A DNA stretch of 64,000 bases from Erythrobacter sp. SDW2 (GCF_021431965.1 NZ_CP090370.1:186001-250000), one strand, 5' to 3'; shown: positions 24,539 to 33,871, numbered from the stretch's first letter. Made by a program: numbers and translations. Notes: a model not told the origin generated them from the sequence alone.

Positions 24539-25117
24539 TCAGTCCCCTCCCAGCAGATCATGCGCGGACACGACCGCTTCGGCGATTTCGGCGATCCGCT
24601 TGTTCGAAGACATCGCCTTGCGCCGCAATTCGGCATAGGCTTCCGGCTCGGTGATACTGCGGCTGCGCATCAGGATCCGCTTGGCACGGTCGATATGGTC
24701 GCGCTCGGCCAGCTTGCCCTGCGCGTCGGCCAGATCGGATTGCAGCCGGGCAAAGGCGTGGAACCGCTTGATGCACAGATCGAGCAGCGGCTTGATCCGG
24801 TGACTGGCGAGGCCATCAACCACATAGGCCGAAACCCCCGCATCGATCGAGGCGGCGATGGAGGCATCGTCGCTTTCATCGACGAACATGGCAATCGGGC
24901 GCGACAAAGCGCGGCTGACCGCAAAATATTCCTCCAGCACATCGCGCGACGGGTTGCCGAGGTCGATCAGCACCACATCCGGCGCGATCCGTTCAATCGC
25001 GGTGAGCAGCCCGTGGCGCTGCGTGAGCGTGAAGATTTCGGCATTTTCGAGCTGGCCCAGGCCTTCTTCGATGATCGAAGCGCGTATGGAGCTTTCATCG
25101 ACGATGGCGATCTTCAT
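24539..25117 (-). CDS. nasT: NasT-type ANTAR antiterminator response regulator
   Basis: A 192-residue regulator: pseudo-receiver domain (MKIAIVDESSIRASIIEEGL; VVLIDLGNPSRDVLEE; PIAMFVDESDDASIAASI) followed by an ANTAR domain (LAERDHIDRAKRILMRSR, then EAYAELRRKAMSSNKRIAEIAEAV). ANTAR proteins bind paired hexaloop hairpins in leader RNA and prevent termination. Two such leaders lie downstream in this cluster. ATG at 25115-25117 gives the normal N-terminus; upstream in-frame sequence is non-coding. The phosphoacceptor region reads LIDLGNP, and control is by NasS and not by a histidine kinase. Confidence 0.92.
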   Translation of the reverse strand: MKIAIVDESSIRASIIEEGLGQLENAEIFTLTQRHGLLTAIERIAPDVVLIDLGNPSRDVLEEYFAVSRALSRPIAMFVDESDDASIAASIDAGVSAYVVDGLASHRIKPLLDLCIKRFHAFARLQSDLADAQGKLAERDHIDRAKRILMRSRSITEPEAYAELRRKAMSSNKRIAEIAEAVVSAHDLLGGD

Positions 25118-25206
25118 ACGGCCACATTGCACCCCGATTGCGCGAAAACAAGCAGCTTTGCCGATAGTCAGAAGCCGGTTACGCCTGTGGTATCGCGGTC
25201 GGCACT

Positions 25207-26503
25207 GTGCCGGACATGATCGGGGCAAGGCTTTTGCAACCAGGTGAACACAGCAGCGATCGACATCGCCTCACGCAATGGCGGCCCGAAGATCCCGCTT
25301 TCTGGCAGGCGCAGGGCGAACGCATCGCGCGGCGCAACCTCTATATCTCGATCCCCGCCCTGCTGCTGGCCTTTGCGGTGTGGATGGTGTGGTCGGTGGT
25401 GGTGGCCAAACTGCCGCAGGTCGGGTTTGCCTATAGCACTGATCAGCTGTTCTGGCTGGCGGCCTTGCCCGGCCTTTCGGGGGCGACCTTCCGCATCGTC
25501 TATAGCTTCATGGTGCCGATCTTCGGCGGGCGGCTGTGGACCACAATATCCACCGCGTCCCTGCTGATCCCGGCCATCGGCATCGGCTATGCGGTGCGCA
25601 GCCCTGATACGCCCTACACCACCTTGGTGGTGGTAGCCCTGCTGTGCGGGCTTGGCGGGGGCAATTTCGCCTCGTCGATGTCGAACATCAGCTTCTTCTT
25701 CCCCAAGGCGCAGAAGGGCAACGCGCTGGCGCTCAACGCCGGGCTGGGCAATCTGGGCGTGTCGGTGATGCAGTTCGCCGTGCCGCTGATCATCACCGCA
25801 GGCGTGTTCGGCGCGCTCGGCGGGGCTGCACAGCAGACGGCAGATGGCGGCCCGCTGTGGCTGCAGAACGCAGGCTTTGTGTGGGTGCCGTTCATCATCG
25901 CCAGCACCCTGCTCGCATGGTTCGGGATGAACGACATTGCCGATGCCAAGGCCAGCTTTGCCGACCAGGAGGTGATCTTCCAGCGCAAGCACAACTGGCT
26001 TATGTGCGGGCTTTATACCGGCACATTCGGCAGCTTCATCGGCTTTTCCGCCGGCCTGCCGCTGCTCGCCAAGCAGCAGTTTCCGCAAGTGGACGTGCTG
26101 CAATTCGTTTTCCTCGGCCCGCTGGTGGGGCTTCCTGGGCATGTTCATCTTGATGTTCTTCATGACCGGGGTGGGCAATGCCTCCACCTTCCAGATGATC
26201 CCCAACATCATCCGGCAGGAAGTTCCGCACCTGATGCCCGAGCTCGCCCCTGATGCCGCGCTGCGGCAGGCCGAGCGGGAATTGGCGGCGATCATCGGCT
26301 TCATCTCGGCGATTGCGGCCTACGGCGCCTTCTTCATCCCCAAGAGCTTTGGCAGCGCTATTGCGGCGACCGGATCGCCGATGGCGGCCTTGTGGGGCTT
26401 CCTGATCTTCTACGCCAGCTGCGCCGCGCTGACGTGGTTCGTCTACAACCGCCGCGGCGGTCTGCTCCACGACATCGAACGCGGAGCGGGCCACGCGTCA
26501 TGA
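25207..26503 (+). pseudogene. NarK-type nitrate/nitrite MFS transporter with internal deletion
   Basis: Frame one (25207 to about 26130) encodes the first eight or so helices: FWQAQGERIARRNLYIS, LSGATFRIVYSFMVPIFGG with the helix-2 arginine, and nitrate signature GLGGGNFASSMSNISFFFPK, up to LQFVFLGPLVG. It then jumps to another frame at GFLGMFILMFFMTGVGNAS (from 26129), holding the second nitrate signature and the end of the protein at 26503. The segment between LGPLVG and GFLG, normally about 50-60 residues with the helix-8 arginine, is missing. The frame break also puts the end out of phase. Transport function is very likely lost unless this is an assembly error. Confidence 0.8.
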
Positions 26504-26671
26504 TCGTGATGCAAAGGCGACTGCCCGGCAGGATCGACCAAGTCTTCTGGCCAAAAGGGGGTCGGTTTGCGAATTTCCGCTTCTGGCGAGAAATCCGTCG
26601 AAGCGGCCCGGCAGGTGTCAGGATCGCGGTGCGTTCCCGCTTATGACCGCAGAGAGGGTGGAAAACGGACA
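26504..26671. other. Gene-free gap after the narK remnant
   Basis: 168 bases between convergent genes. I see no gene, strong hairpin with a T-run, or repeat. Confidence 0.4.
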
Positions 26672-27262
26672 TCAATTGTTTCCGAAGTGCACTGCCTGTG
26701 GCTGCCAATGCTGTTGGCTAGGCTTGATGCCCTTGCCCATTACTTCAAGCGTCTGTGGTAAGAAGCGGATCAGGGCGAGGTCGTCAGGATAATTGGGCCA
26801 TTGTGACCGATAATGCTCAGGGGGACCATGAGCCGCAATCGACGGAGCGTCTGTGTGAACCGAAGCGTGCCCAGTGAAGCTCGCGTAGTAGGCATTCTTC
26901 GTACCGTTTGCGATGTCGTCGAGGCCGAAGTGAAGAGCTGCTCTGGGGTTTGCCATGATCTGCTTCGTCTTTCGGCTTCCTCGCCTTGTCGACATCCATA
27001 AGCTCCAGTCGTCTGTCGGGTCATTGACACCGACAGGGCGGGCGCGAGGCATGCCAGTCTCATCGATTGTGATCAGTACGCCGACCCAATCTTCCTTCAT
27101 AATTTCGCGGGCGGCGGCCATGATAAGCTCGGGATCATCGACCCGATAGAGGTCGTGTGACACGCCTTGGGCGACCGCCGCTTTTGCCGCGTTTCCAGAG
27201 AGCAAATTCACCAGGCCTGCAGCTTGCGCAGCCACGAGCAAATCCCGCCTTCTCAAGTTCAT
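26672..27262 (-). CDS. Exported pyridoxamine-5'-phosphate-oxidase-fold protein
   Basis: A 196-residue FMN-binding split-barrel protein of the PNPOx-like superfamily. N-terminus MNLRRRDLLVAAQAAGLVNLL looks like a twin-arginine signal. The barrel shows VGVLITIDETGMPRARPVG, DWSLWMSTRRGSRKTKQIMA (a general-stress-protein-26-like pattern), AALHFGLDD and FTGHASVHTD. FMN or haem-cofactor use and substrate are unknown. ATG at 27260-27262 is preceded by a G-rich ribosome binding site. It is the last cargo gene before the ParB block. Confidence 0.78.
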   Translation of the reverse strand: MNLRRRDLLVAAQAAGLVNLLSGNAAKAAVAQGVSHDLYRVDDPELIMAAAREIMKEDWVGVLITIDETGMPRARPVGVNDPTDDWSLWMSTRRGSRKTKQIMANPRAALHFGLDDIANGTKNAYYASFTGHASVHTDAPSIAAHGPPEHYRSQWPNYPDDLALIRFLPQTLEVMGKGIKPSQQHWQPQAVHFGNN

Positions 27263-27407
27263 GATCCCCCCCGCGAGCTGCGCAGACCGCCCACAAAATG
27301 CCCCAATCTCTAAACATCCGCAACGGCGTCGTTTGCGGAACGTCGGCCTTGGTCGTCGCGGCGCCTGGGAGCGGACAGACAATTTACGGCCCAAAATTTG
27401 ACATGGT

Positions 27408-27440
27408 AAAGGCGGCCCGTCCCGATTGGGACGGACCGCC
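27408..27440 (-). terminator. Terminator after the parB-like gene
   Basis: GGCGG-C-CCGTCCC (27411-27423) pairs with GGGACGG-A-CCGCC (27428-27440), 12 pairs with one mismatch and loop GATT; on the minus strand it ends in TTTACC. It closes the backbone transcript at the right cargo boundary. Confidence 0.65.
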
Positions 27441-27470
27441 CGCCGAGTGACCTGGACCTGTCAGGAGGGG

Positions 27471-29444
27471 TCAGGCAGCCTGCTCGGCAATCTCGCCAGT
27501 TCCTTCTGCGTTGGCCACCTCGTCGCCTTCGTGGTCGGCCAATTCGACATCTCCGGTACCACCGAAACGCATGATCGAAGGAACCCAGGCTTGTGCCCGT
27601 TCTTTAAGCTCGGCCTCGCCGATGAAGTTGCCCGAGAAGATGCGCTCGGCTGCGCTCGCAAGCTCAGCCTTCTTTGAGGCAGCGTAGCGACTGACCAAAT
27701 CGGCACCGCCGACGGCGTCGAGTGCTTCGAGCGTGCGCGCCTTGGCCACGCGGTCGAAATAGTTGGCAGCGCTAGGACGCCACCAATGCGCGGTCTCGAT
27801 TTCGAGGAGCGAGCCGAGCGCCTCGTGCAGTGGCACCGAGCGCTCACCGTAACAGGCAAGGCTGGCAACCAGCGTGCGAGAGACGACATGGCCGAGCCAG
27901 GCCGAGCGCGCCTCGTCGGAAAGGGTCCGGAATCTCGCGAACCGCTCGACATCGTTTGTCCCAGCACGCCAGCTTTCATCGAGCGACCCGGCAAACTCGG
28001 CCAGAGCAGCGCTCGCCGGTGCATTCTTGGCCTCGAACCCAGTAATCGGGCCGGACGCGGCCGAGCCGACAAGCGTGGACGCCTTCTTGGCACGCCAGTC
28101 GTGTCCATCGGCATCGGCCAGCGTAAAGACCATGAAGTCGAGCGCCAGTGACGGATCGTTGGCGAGATGGATTGCCAGTATGTCGCGCCGCTGCATCGCG
28201 AGCTCGTCGAGCAGGCGCTGCGACAACGAGCTGCCCTTGGGCTTTGCCGCTCCACTTTCCTCGATTGCTTCGACCACACCTTCGTCAATGATGACCTCGG
28301 TCTCGGTGTAGTACTGCGGGACCAATGTCGGCTCGCCATTGCGCGAGAGGACAAGGAAGGCACCAGCCTCGGATTTCAGCTCGTCGGCAAGCACAGGGGG
28401 ACGATCATTGAGCTCGCGCATGGCGCGGTCGATGACGACCAGTTCGCGTTCGGCTTTGGCGATCTCCTCTTCGTCGCTGTCCTCGTCTTCGAGCACGGCG
28501 GCGACGCGGTCGTAGTCGGCCTCAAGTTCTCCGAGTTCCCGTACTTCCTGTTCGGTCATCGGCGCAGGTTCGCAAGGCAAGCGGCTCATACCTTCGACAA
28601 GGTCATGGCTGACATAATTGCCAAGCGTCGGACGCACCCAGGCAAGGCCATATTCAAGCGCGGCCTTTTCTGCGGTTTCTTCCATGGCTTTGTGCGCGAG
28701 GCCTTCGAGCAGCGCGACATCGATCCAGCTCTCGCTGGCATCGTCGTCGAACAGTTCGCGTTCGATCCGGCCACCCGCAGCGAGGTAGACATCGCGACCG
28801 ACAAGAACAGCGCGTGGATCGGAACCGCGCACCGTGGCGTCGAGCACCATGCGGCGGATCGTGTCAGGCGTGATCTGGTACCAGGCGTCCTGCAGCTCGG
28901 CATAGACATGCGCTTGGCGCTCCACGTCGGAGATCGCGCCGTAGGCCTTGGCCATGTCGAGCGTGATCGTGCCTTCGGCGAGCGCTTCGAAGACGCAAGG
29001 CGCGAGACTTGCCAAGCGCAGACGTCCTTCGACGAAACGGACAGTGAGGCCGAAGCGGCGCGCCACGTCTTCGGTGGTAGCGCCTGCCTCGATGATCGCC
29101 GCGAAGGCCTGCGCCTCGTCGGCTGGGTTCATCGCGAGACGCTGGAAGTTCTCGGCAAGGCTGGCCTCGCGCACTTCGCTTTCCTCGCCTTCGATGACGA
29201 GGCAGGTGACCTCATGGCTTTCGGGCAAGGTGCCCTCTTCGGCCAGTGCCTGCAGCGCGGCGAGCCGGCGACCGCCGGCCTCGACCTCGAACTTGCCGCG
29301 CTTTCCTTTGCGCACGACGAGGTTTTGCAGCAGACCGCGCGCAGCAATGTCTGCCCGCAGCTGGAGGTCGGCCAGCACGTCGCTCGACTTGCGAACGTTG
29401 CGCGGGCTCGGAACGAGCTTCTTCAGGTTGATCGACTGAATCAT
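27471..29444 (-). CDS. Large ParB/RepB-like protein
   Basis: A 657-residue protein. The first ~200 residues are a ParB-type domain: IDLKKLVPSPRNVR-like start (MIQSINLKKLVPSPRNVRK), VEAGGRRLAALQAL, REASLAENFQRLAMNPADE and helix-turn-helix region ATTEDVARRFGLTVRFVEGRLRL (shown in part). The remaining ~450 residues are acidic and unassigned; 370-410 contains a dense glutamate/aspartate stretch. It is longer than chromosomal ParB and has no parA partner here, as is usual on mobile elements, where it may act in DNA protection or nicking. The start follows AGGAG with the octamer ATCAGGAG shared with other backbone genes. Confidence 0.88.
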   Translation of the reverse strand: MIQSINLKKLVPSPRNVRKSSDVLADLQLRADIAARGLLQNLVVRKGKRGKFEVEAGGRRLAALQALAEEGTLPESHEVTCLVIEGEESEVREASLAENFQRLAMNPADEAQAFAAIIEAGATTEDVARRFGLTVRFVEGRLRLASLAPCVFEALAEGTITLDMAKAYGAISDVERQAHVYAELQDAWYQITPDTIRRMVLDATVRGSDPRAVLVGRDVYLAAGGRIERELFDDDASESWIDVALLEGLAHKAMEETAEKAALEYGLAWVRPTLGNYVSHDLVEGMSRLPCEPAPMTEQEVRELGELEADYDRVAAVLEDEDSDEEEIAKAERELVVIDRAMRELNDRPPVLADELKSEAGAFLVLSRNGEPTLVPQYYTETEVIIDEGVVEAIEESGAAKPKGSSLSQRLLDELAMQRRDILAIHLANDPSLALDFMVFTLADADGHDWRAKKASTLVGSAASGPITGFEAKNAPASAALAEFAGSLDESWRAGTNDVERFARFRTLSDEARSAWLGHVVSRTLVASLACYGERSVPLHEALGSLLEIETAHWWRPSAANYFDRVAKARTLEALDAVGGADLVSRYAASKKAELASAAERIFSGNFIGEAELKERAQAWVPSIMRFGGTGDVELADHEGDEVANAEGTGEIAEQAA

Positions 29445-29548
29445 GGGTGTTCTCCTGATGGATTGAAGGCGCAGGTGAGGATCACGAGGCCCACAAGCCC
29501 AATGGGCTCCCTCCACTCTCATTCTGAGATTGGGGTCTGCCCGAGGGA
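29445..29548 (-). promoter_or_regulatory. parB leader with shared ATCAGGAG octamer
   Basis: Minus-strand ATCAGGAG (29452-29459) sits 7 bases before ATG, as in the DUF2493 and ardC leaders. A purine-rich GAGAGTGGAGGGAG run and an AGCCC/GGGCT hairpin with a 3-base loop lie further upstream. Only 4 bp (TGAT/ATCA) of the anti-Shine-Dalgarno pairing is possible here. Confidence 0.35.
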
Positions 29549-32500
29549 TCAGGCGGCAAGCGCGGGGAGGACCGACGAGGCTGCGGAGACTGGCACGAAC
29601 AGCCGCGTGCGGTAGCGGATGATCTCGGTGAAGCAGCCCTTGCCCTTGTACCAATCGAGCCGATCGGGCGAGAACCCGGTAAGCTCAAGGCGCTGTTCGC
29701 CGCCGACCAGCGAGCGCTTCACGGTGAGTGGATCGTGGCTTGCAAGGCCCAGCGGCTTGCCGCTGGCGAGAACGAGGTCACCGAGCTGCTCTGCGGCTGG
29801 TCCGGCAACCCCGGAAAGGCCATAGGTCTCGGCGATTGCTGCGAGATCGATATCGAGCACTTCGCGCCCGATGACCGATTGACCATCTTCGGCAACGAGC
29901 CGGGTGACGCGGACGTGATCGCCGGGCAGGCGCTTCCAGACCGGAAGCAGAAGTCCGGTAGCGAAATGGACTCGCTCAGTTACCGGTGAAACGGCAGCCT
30001 CCTCTTCCTCGGCCCGCCAGGCGCTCGTGAACGCAGCGACGCCAATTTCATTCCAATGGCTTTCACCGAGTGCCTCAAGTGTCCAGCTCGCGGACTTGAG
30101 CGGACGCAAGAGGCGCCGACGTTCTATCACGGCCCCGTCGTCGGCGATCAGGCGCCGGGCAGGAACCGACAGCGCAACCTTGCCCGAGCGCGCATTGCGC
30201 ATCGGGATCGCGTGCGGGCTGCCAATCTCGTGCATCCGCACCAGGCGCTGCAAGCGTAGGGGCCGAAGGTGCCTTGTCACTTCGAGCGAGACGAGACGGG
30301 TCTCCGCTCCGGTCACGGGGTCTGTGCGCAGGAACTCATCGGCGAGGACCATGAAGTGATCGACCCTCACGGTTTCCAGCCCCTGGTCGAGCGTTCCAGC
30401 TTCGCGCGCGGCTTCAATCCGTGCTTCGACGAGGCCAAGATATTCATCGAATATGGCATTCTGCAGCGCGATCGGAAGCGCGAGGATGCGGTTTAGCCAG
30501 CGCTGGATCGTGGGGAGATTGTCGCTGAGCCCGCCGTCGGGGTTTTCAAGCCGTAGGCCAGTGCGCTCGACGAAGTTGGCGAAGCTCGTGGCTTCGAGCT
30601 TGCCGTCATAGAGCAGCTGGAACCAGCGGCTGAGCGCGTCGCGCGCATAGTCGCTTTCGAGATTGTCTGCCGGGTCGAACAGGTTCTGACCGCCGGTCTG
30701 GCGCTGGCCGCGCGTCAGCGCGCCCAAGGCATCGAGCCTGCGCGCAATGGTCGAGATGAAGCGGCGTTCGCCCTTCACGTCGGTGGTTACCGGCCGGAAG
30801 AGCGGGGCCGAGGCTTGGTTGGTGCGGTTGGTGCGGCCGAGACCCTGAATCGCGTTGTCGGCGCGCCAGCCCGGCTCGAGCAGGAAATGAACACGGCGCT
30901 GCTGGTTCCGGCAGCCAAGGTCGGCGTGGTAGGAACGTCCTGTGCCGCCCGCGTCCGAGAAGACCAGGATGCGCTTGGTCCCTTCCATGAAGCTTTGCGC
31001 TTCGGCGACGTTGGCGCTGGGGCTACGCCGTTCGAGGCGCTGCTCACCATCGCGGCCCTGGACCAGCCTCCGGGTTCGGCCCGTGACCTCGGCGACGGCG
31101 TCGGTTCCAAAGTGCTCGATAATCGCATCGAGCGCAGTGGCGATGGGCGGCAGTGCGCAAAGCTGTTCGATCAGCGCATCGCGCGCAGCAATGGCGCGCG
31201 GGCAGAAAACGGGATTGCCCTCTCCGTCGCTCATCGCCTCGGAGCGAAGATTGCCGTCTTCGTCGGCGAAGACCTGCATCAGGCGCACCGGGAAGCTCTT
31301 CGAAAGGTAGTCGATCACGTATTCACGCGGAGACAGATCGATATCGAGCGCTTCGCGTTCTTCGTCGGAGAGGTCGGCAAGGCGCCGGTCGAGCATGGTC
31401 TCGGCGGTCGAGACCAGCTGCACGACAACCGAATGCTCTTCGCCAAGCGCTGCTTCCATCGCGGGGATCAGGCTCGGCAATTTCATCGAGAGCAGGAGCT
31501 GGGCAAAGAAGCGCTGCTTGGTGCCTTCGAAGATCGACAGCGCTGCCGCCTTGGCGTTGCGATTGAGCGTATCGCCGCTGTCCTCGTCGACAACGCGGGT
31601 TGCTTCTAGCGCTGCCTCGAGGTTGCGGTGAATGATCGCCCAGGCCTCGGCATAGGCGTCGTAGATCCGCACCTGCGCTTCGGTCAGGCTGTGTTCGAGG
31701 ATCTCGTACTCGACCCCGGCGAAGGACAGCGCGCGGGCGAGATAGAGGCCCTGGGCCTTGAGATCGCGAGCGACAAGTTCCATCGCCGCGACGCCGCCAG
31801 CGCGGATCTCGGTCATGAACGCCTCGTGGGTCGGGAAGGCAGTTTCGGGTCCCCACAGGCCGAGCCGTGAGGTGTAACCGAGGTTGGCGATGTCCGAGGC
31901 GCCGGTGGCCGAAGCATAGAGCACGCGGGCGCGCGGGAGATGGTTCTGCAGCCTGAGGCCCGCCATACCCTGTTCGGACCCCTTGACCTTGCCACGGGTT
32001 GAAGAGCCCCCGAGGGCATTGGCCATGGCGTGGGCTTCGTCGAAAGCGATCACGCCGTCGAAATCCTCGCCCGCCCAGGCAAGGATCTGGTCGAGCCGCG
32101 TATCCTCGGCGCGCCCCGAGCGCAGCGTCGGATAGGTGACAAAGAGAATACCTTCGGACATCGTTACAGGGTGGCCAAGTTTCCAGCGCGAGAGCGGCTG
32201 GATATCGAGCGGCAGCCCGCCAAGCGCTTCCCAGTCGCGGCGTGCATCTTCAAGCAGCGCTTCGTTCTTGGTGATCCAGACATGCCGGCGCTCGCCTGCG
32301 AGCCAGCGGTCCATGATGACCGCGGCGATCTGCCGTCCTTTGCCCGCTCCGGTCCCGTCGCCAAGGAAAAAGCCTTGGCGGTATGCGTGTCCATCTTCGG
32401 AGAGTTCCAGCGAGGTGCCTTCCTGGCTAACCTTGAACCGGCCCGGAAGATCGCGCGCAAATGCCTGGGCAGCGTAGACCAGTGTTTCGCATTGCGCTTC

Positions 32501-33796
32501 GGACAGCAGGCCATCGGCCTGCCAACCTGCGGGAAGCCGCGGGCAAACATCGGGCTGCGGTGCCGCGACCGAACCCATGGCAACCGATTCCACGAGCGGA
32601 GTAGGATGAACCGGCGCGTCTTCGAACGCGATGCGGCTGGGGCGGTAAGGCAAGTAGATGCCTGCCTGTTCAGGCACCGGCGCGGGGTCAGCGAGAACAG
32701 AATAGGCAAGATTGACCGCATTCGCCTTGGCTGCTGGCGTCGCAGCGAACGGCGCTACCGGTCGGACCGGCGTGCGTTGGGTCGAAGGTTTGCAAACAAG
32801 GCGCGCTGGCTTGCCGACGGGCAGGCAATGGAGGCCGGCGGAGGTCTTCGCTCGTGGCGGCAGCTCGGTGACAAGTTCGCCGAGCGCAATCAGGTCGCAG
32901 GCATCTCCGATGATCGTTGACGAGGATGCAGTCGGCACCTTGTCGATCACGACCAGGCGAACGGCAATCCCCGTCCCTGTCCGGCGAAACATCTGCTCCA
33001 AGCGGACATTGAGCAGGAGCGACGCTTCGTCCTGTGCTTTGGCGAACGTGGAAGCGTCAAAGCCATCGGGCATGATGGCGATTATCCTCGCCCCATTCGC
33101 GGCCGCTCGGATCGCACCGCGCAGGTGACGCATAGCGGTATCGCCGTCCTTGCCGCGTTCATGGCTATGAGCGAATGGCGGGTTCATTAGCACGGCAGAC
33201 GGAACAGGGCCGCGAAGCAAGTCGGCGATCAGTTCCCCGTCATGCGCAGTGATGGTGGCCGTGGGGAAGACGTGGGCCAGACCGTCTCGTCTTGCCGGAT
33301 CAATCTCGTTGAGGAGCAGCGAAGCGTTCTGGAGGTAACCCCACAGAGCAAGGGCACCATTGCCTGCGGACGGTTCGAGGAGCGTGTCTTGCGCGCAGAC
33401 AGCTGCGGCCTTCGCCATCAGCCAGGCCAGCATTGGCGGGGTCGAGAACTGCTGGAGCTCGACCTGTGCTTCGCTGCGAACGTGCCGTGGCGGCAAGGCT
33501 GCTTCGAGCCAGTCGAACCGCGCTTCGACTTCGTGTACGTTCGTCGCCAGATCGATCCGTGAGGACTCTCGAAGCCAGAGTAGTGCGCCGATCTCGACCG
33601 CGCTGTTATAGTCGTCGATCGTCCAGGCACCTCCCCAGTCCAGAACACCGGTCTCTTCGGCGAACAGCCCGGAAATGTCGGTACGGGTAAGATGACGTCC
33701 CGAAGCAAGAAGCGCGGCAACTCGGGTGCCAATGGCATAGGCCAAGGGCATGGACGGCAACTGCTCGCCGCCGGGAAACAGGTCTGATTGAAACAT
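29549..33796 (-). CDS. DNA methylase-helicase fusion, strawberry-notch type
   Basis: A 1415-residue protein. N-terminal N6-adenine methylase module: SAM motif LEPSAGNGALAL (~142) and catalytic NPPF (~205). Helicase module: Walker A FFLGDGTGAGKGRQIAAV (~482), DEAH in VIAFDEAHAMANALGG (~584), YASATGASDIANLGY, and motif VI region IQGLGRTNRTNQ. The layout matches the Strawberry-notch (SBNO) helicases joined to an Eco57I-like methylase found on plasmids and integrative elements. It probably modifies or protects the element's DNA; a defence role is possible but unproved. ATG at 33794-33796 follows AGGAGG. Confidence 0.88.
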   Translation of the reverse strand: MFQSDLFPGGEQLPSMPLAYAIGTRVAALLASGRHLTRTDISGLFAEETGVLDWGGAWTIDDYNSAVEIGALLWLRESSRIDLATNVHEVEARFDWLEAALPPRHVRSEAQVELQQFSTPPMLAWLMAKAAAVCAQDTLLEPSAGNGALALWGYLQNASLLLNEIDPARRDGLAHVFPTATITAHDGELIADLLRGPVPSAVLMNPPFAHSHERGKDGDTAMRHLRGAIRAAANGARIIAIMPDGFDASTFAKAQDEASLLLNVRLEQMFRRTGTGIAVRLVVIDKVPTASSSTIIGDACDLIALGELVTELPPRAKTSAGLHCLPVGKPARLVCKPSTQRTPVRPVAPFAATPAAKANAVNLAYSVLADPAPVPEQAGIYLPYRPSRIAFEDAPVHPTPLVESVAMGSVAAPQPDVCPRLPAGWQADGLLSEAQCETLVYAAQAFARDLPGRFKVSQEGTSLELSEDGHAYRQGFFLGDGTGAGKGRQIAAVIMDRWLAGERRHVWITKNEALLEDARRDWEALGGLPLDIQPLSRWKLGHPVTMSEGILFVTYPTLRSGRAEDTRLDQILAWAGEDFDGVIAFDEAHAMANALGGSSTRGKVKGSEQGMAGLRLQNHLPRARVLYASATGASDIANLGYTSRLGLWGPETAFPTHEAFMTEIRAGGVAAMELVARDLKAQGLYLARALSFAGVEYEILEHSLTEAQVRIYDAYAEAWAIIHRNLEAALEATRVVDEDSGDTLNRNAKAAALSIFEGTKQRFFAQLLLSMKLPSLIPAMEAALGEEHSVVVQLVSTAETMLDRRLADLSDEEREALDIDLSPREYVIDYLSKSFPVRLMQVFADEDGNLRSEAMSDGEGNPVFCPRAIAARDALIEQLCALPPIATALDAIIEHFGTDAVAEVTGRTRRLVQGRDGEQRLERRSPSANVAEAQSFMEGTKRILVFSDAGGTGRSYHADLGCRNQQRRVHFLLEPGWRADNAIQGLGRTNRTNQASAPLFRPVTTDVKGERRFISTIARRLDALGALTRGQRQTGGQNLFDPADNLESDYARDALSRWFQLLYDGKLEATSFANFVERTGLRLENPDGGLSDNLPTIQRWLNRILALPIALQNAIFDEYLGLVEARIEAAREAGTLDQGLETVRVDHFMVLADEFLRTDPVTGAETRLVSLEVTRHLRPLRLQRLVRMHEIGSPHAIPMRNARSGKVALSVPARRLIADDGAVIERRRLLRPLKSASWTLEALGESHWNEIGVAAFTSAWRAEEEEAAVSPVTERVHFATGLLLPVWKRLPGDHVRVTRLVAEDGQSVIGREVLDIDLAAIAETYGLSGVAGPAAEQLGDLVLASGKPLGLASHDPLTVKRSLVGGEQRLELTGFSPDRLDWYKGKGCFTEIIRYRTRLFVPVSAASSVLPALAA

Positions 33797-33871
33797 GGCA
33801 ATTCGTCCTCCTGATGGGGGCATCGGGACACGCCCTCTGCCGGATCAGGAATTCGAGAAGCCCTCTCTCCT
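33797..33871 (-). promoter_or_regulatory. Methylase-helicase leader with anti-Shine-Dalgarno stem
   Basis: Minus-strand ATCAGGAG lies at 33808-33815. TCCTGAT/ATCAGGA arms at 33809-33815 and 33844-33850 form a 7-bp stem with a 28-base loop, covering the ribosome binding site. A 7-bp hairpin (33877-33883 with 33887-33893) straddles the end of the primase gene just upstream. Confidence 0.45.

Noticed and set aside
25118-25206. A NasT-type leader between nasT and the narK remnant
   Set aside because: No pair of AnnGnn hexaloop hairpins with an overlapping T-tailed terminator could be found in the 89 bases.
28167-29615. Long plus-strand open frame opposite the parB-like gene
   Set aside because: Codon pattern and motifs belong to the minus-strand ParB protein; the plus frame has no recognisable domain and is a shadow of GC-rich coding sequence.
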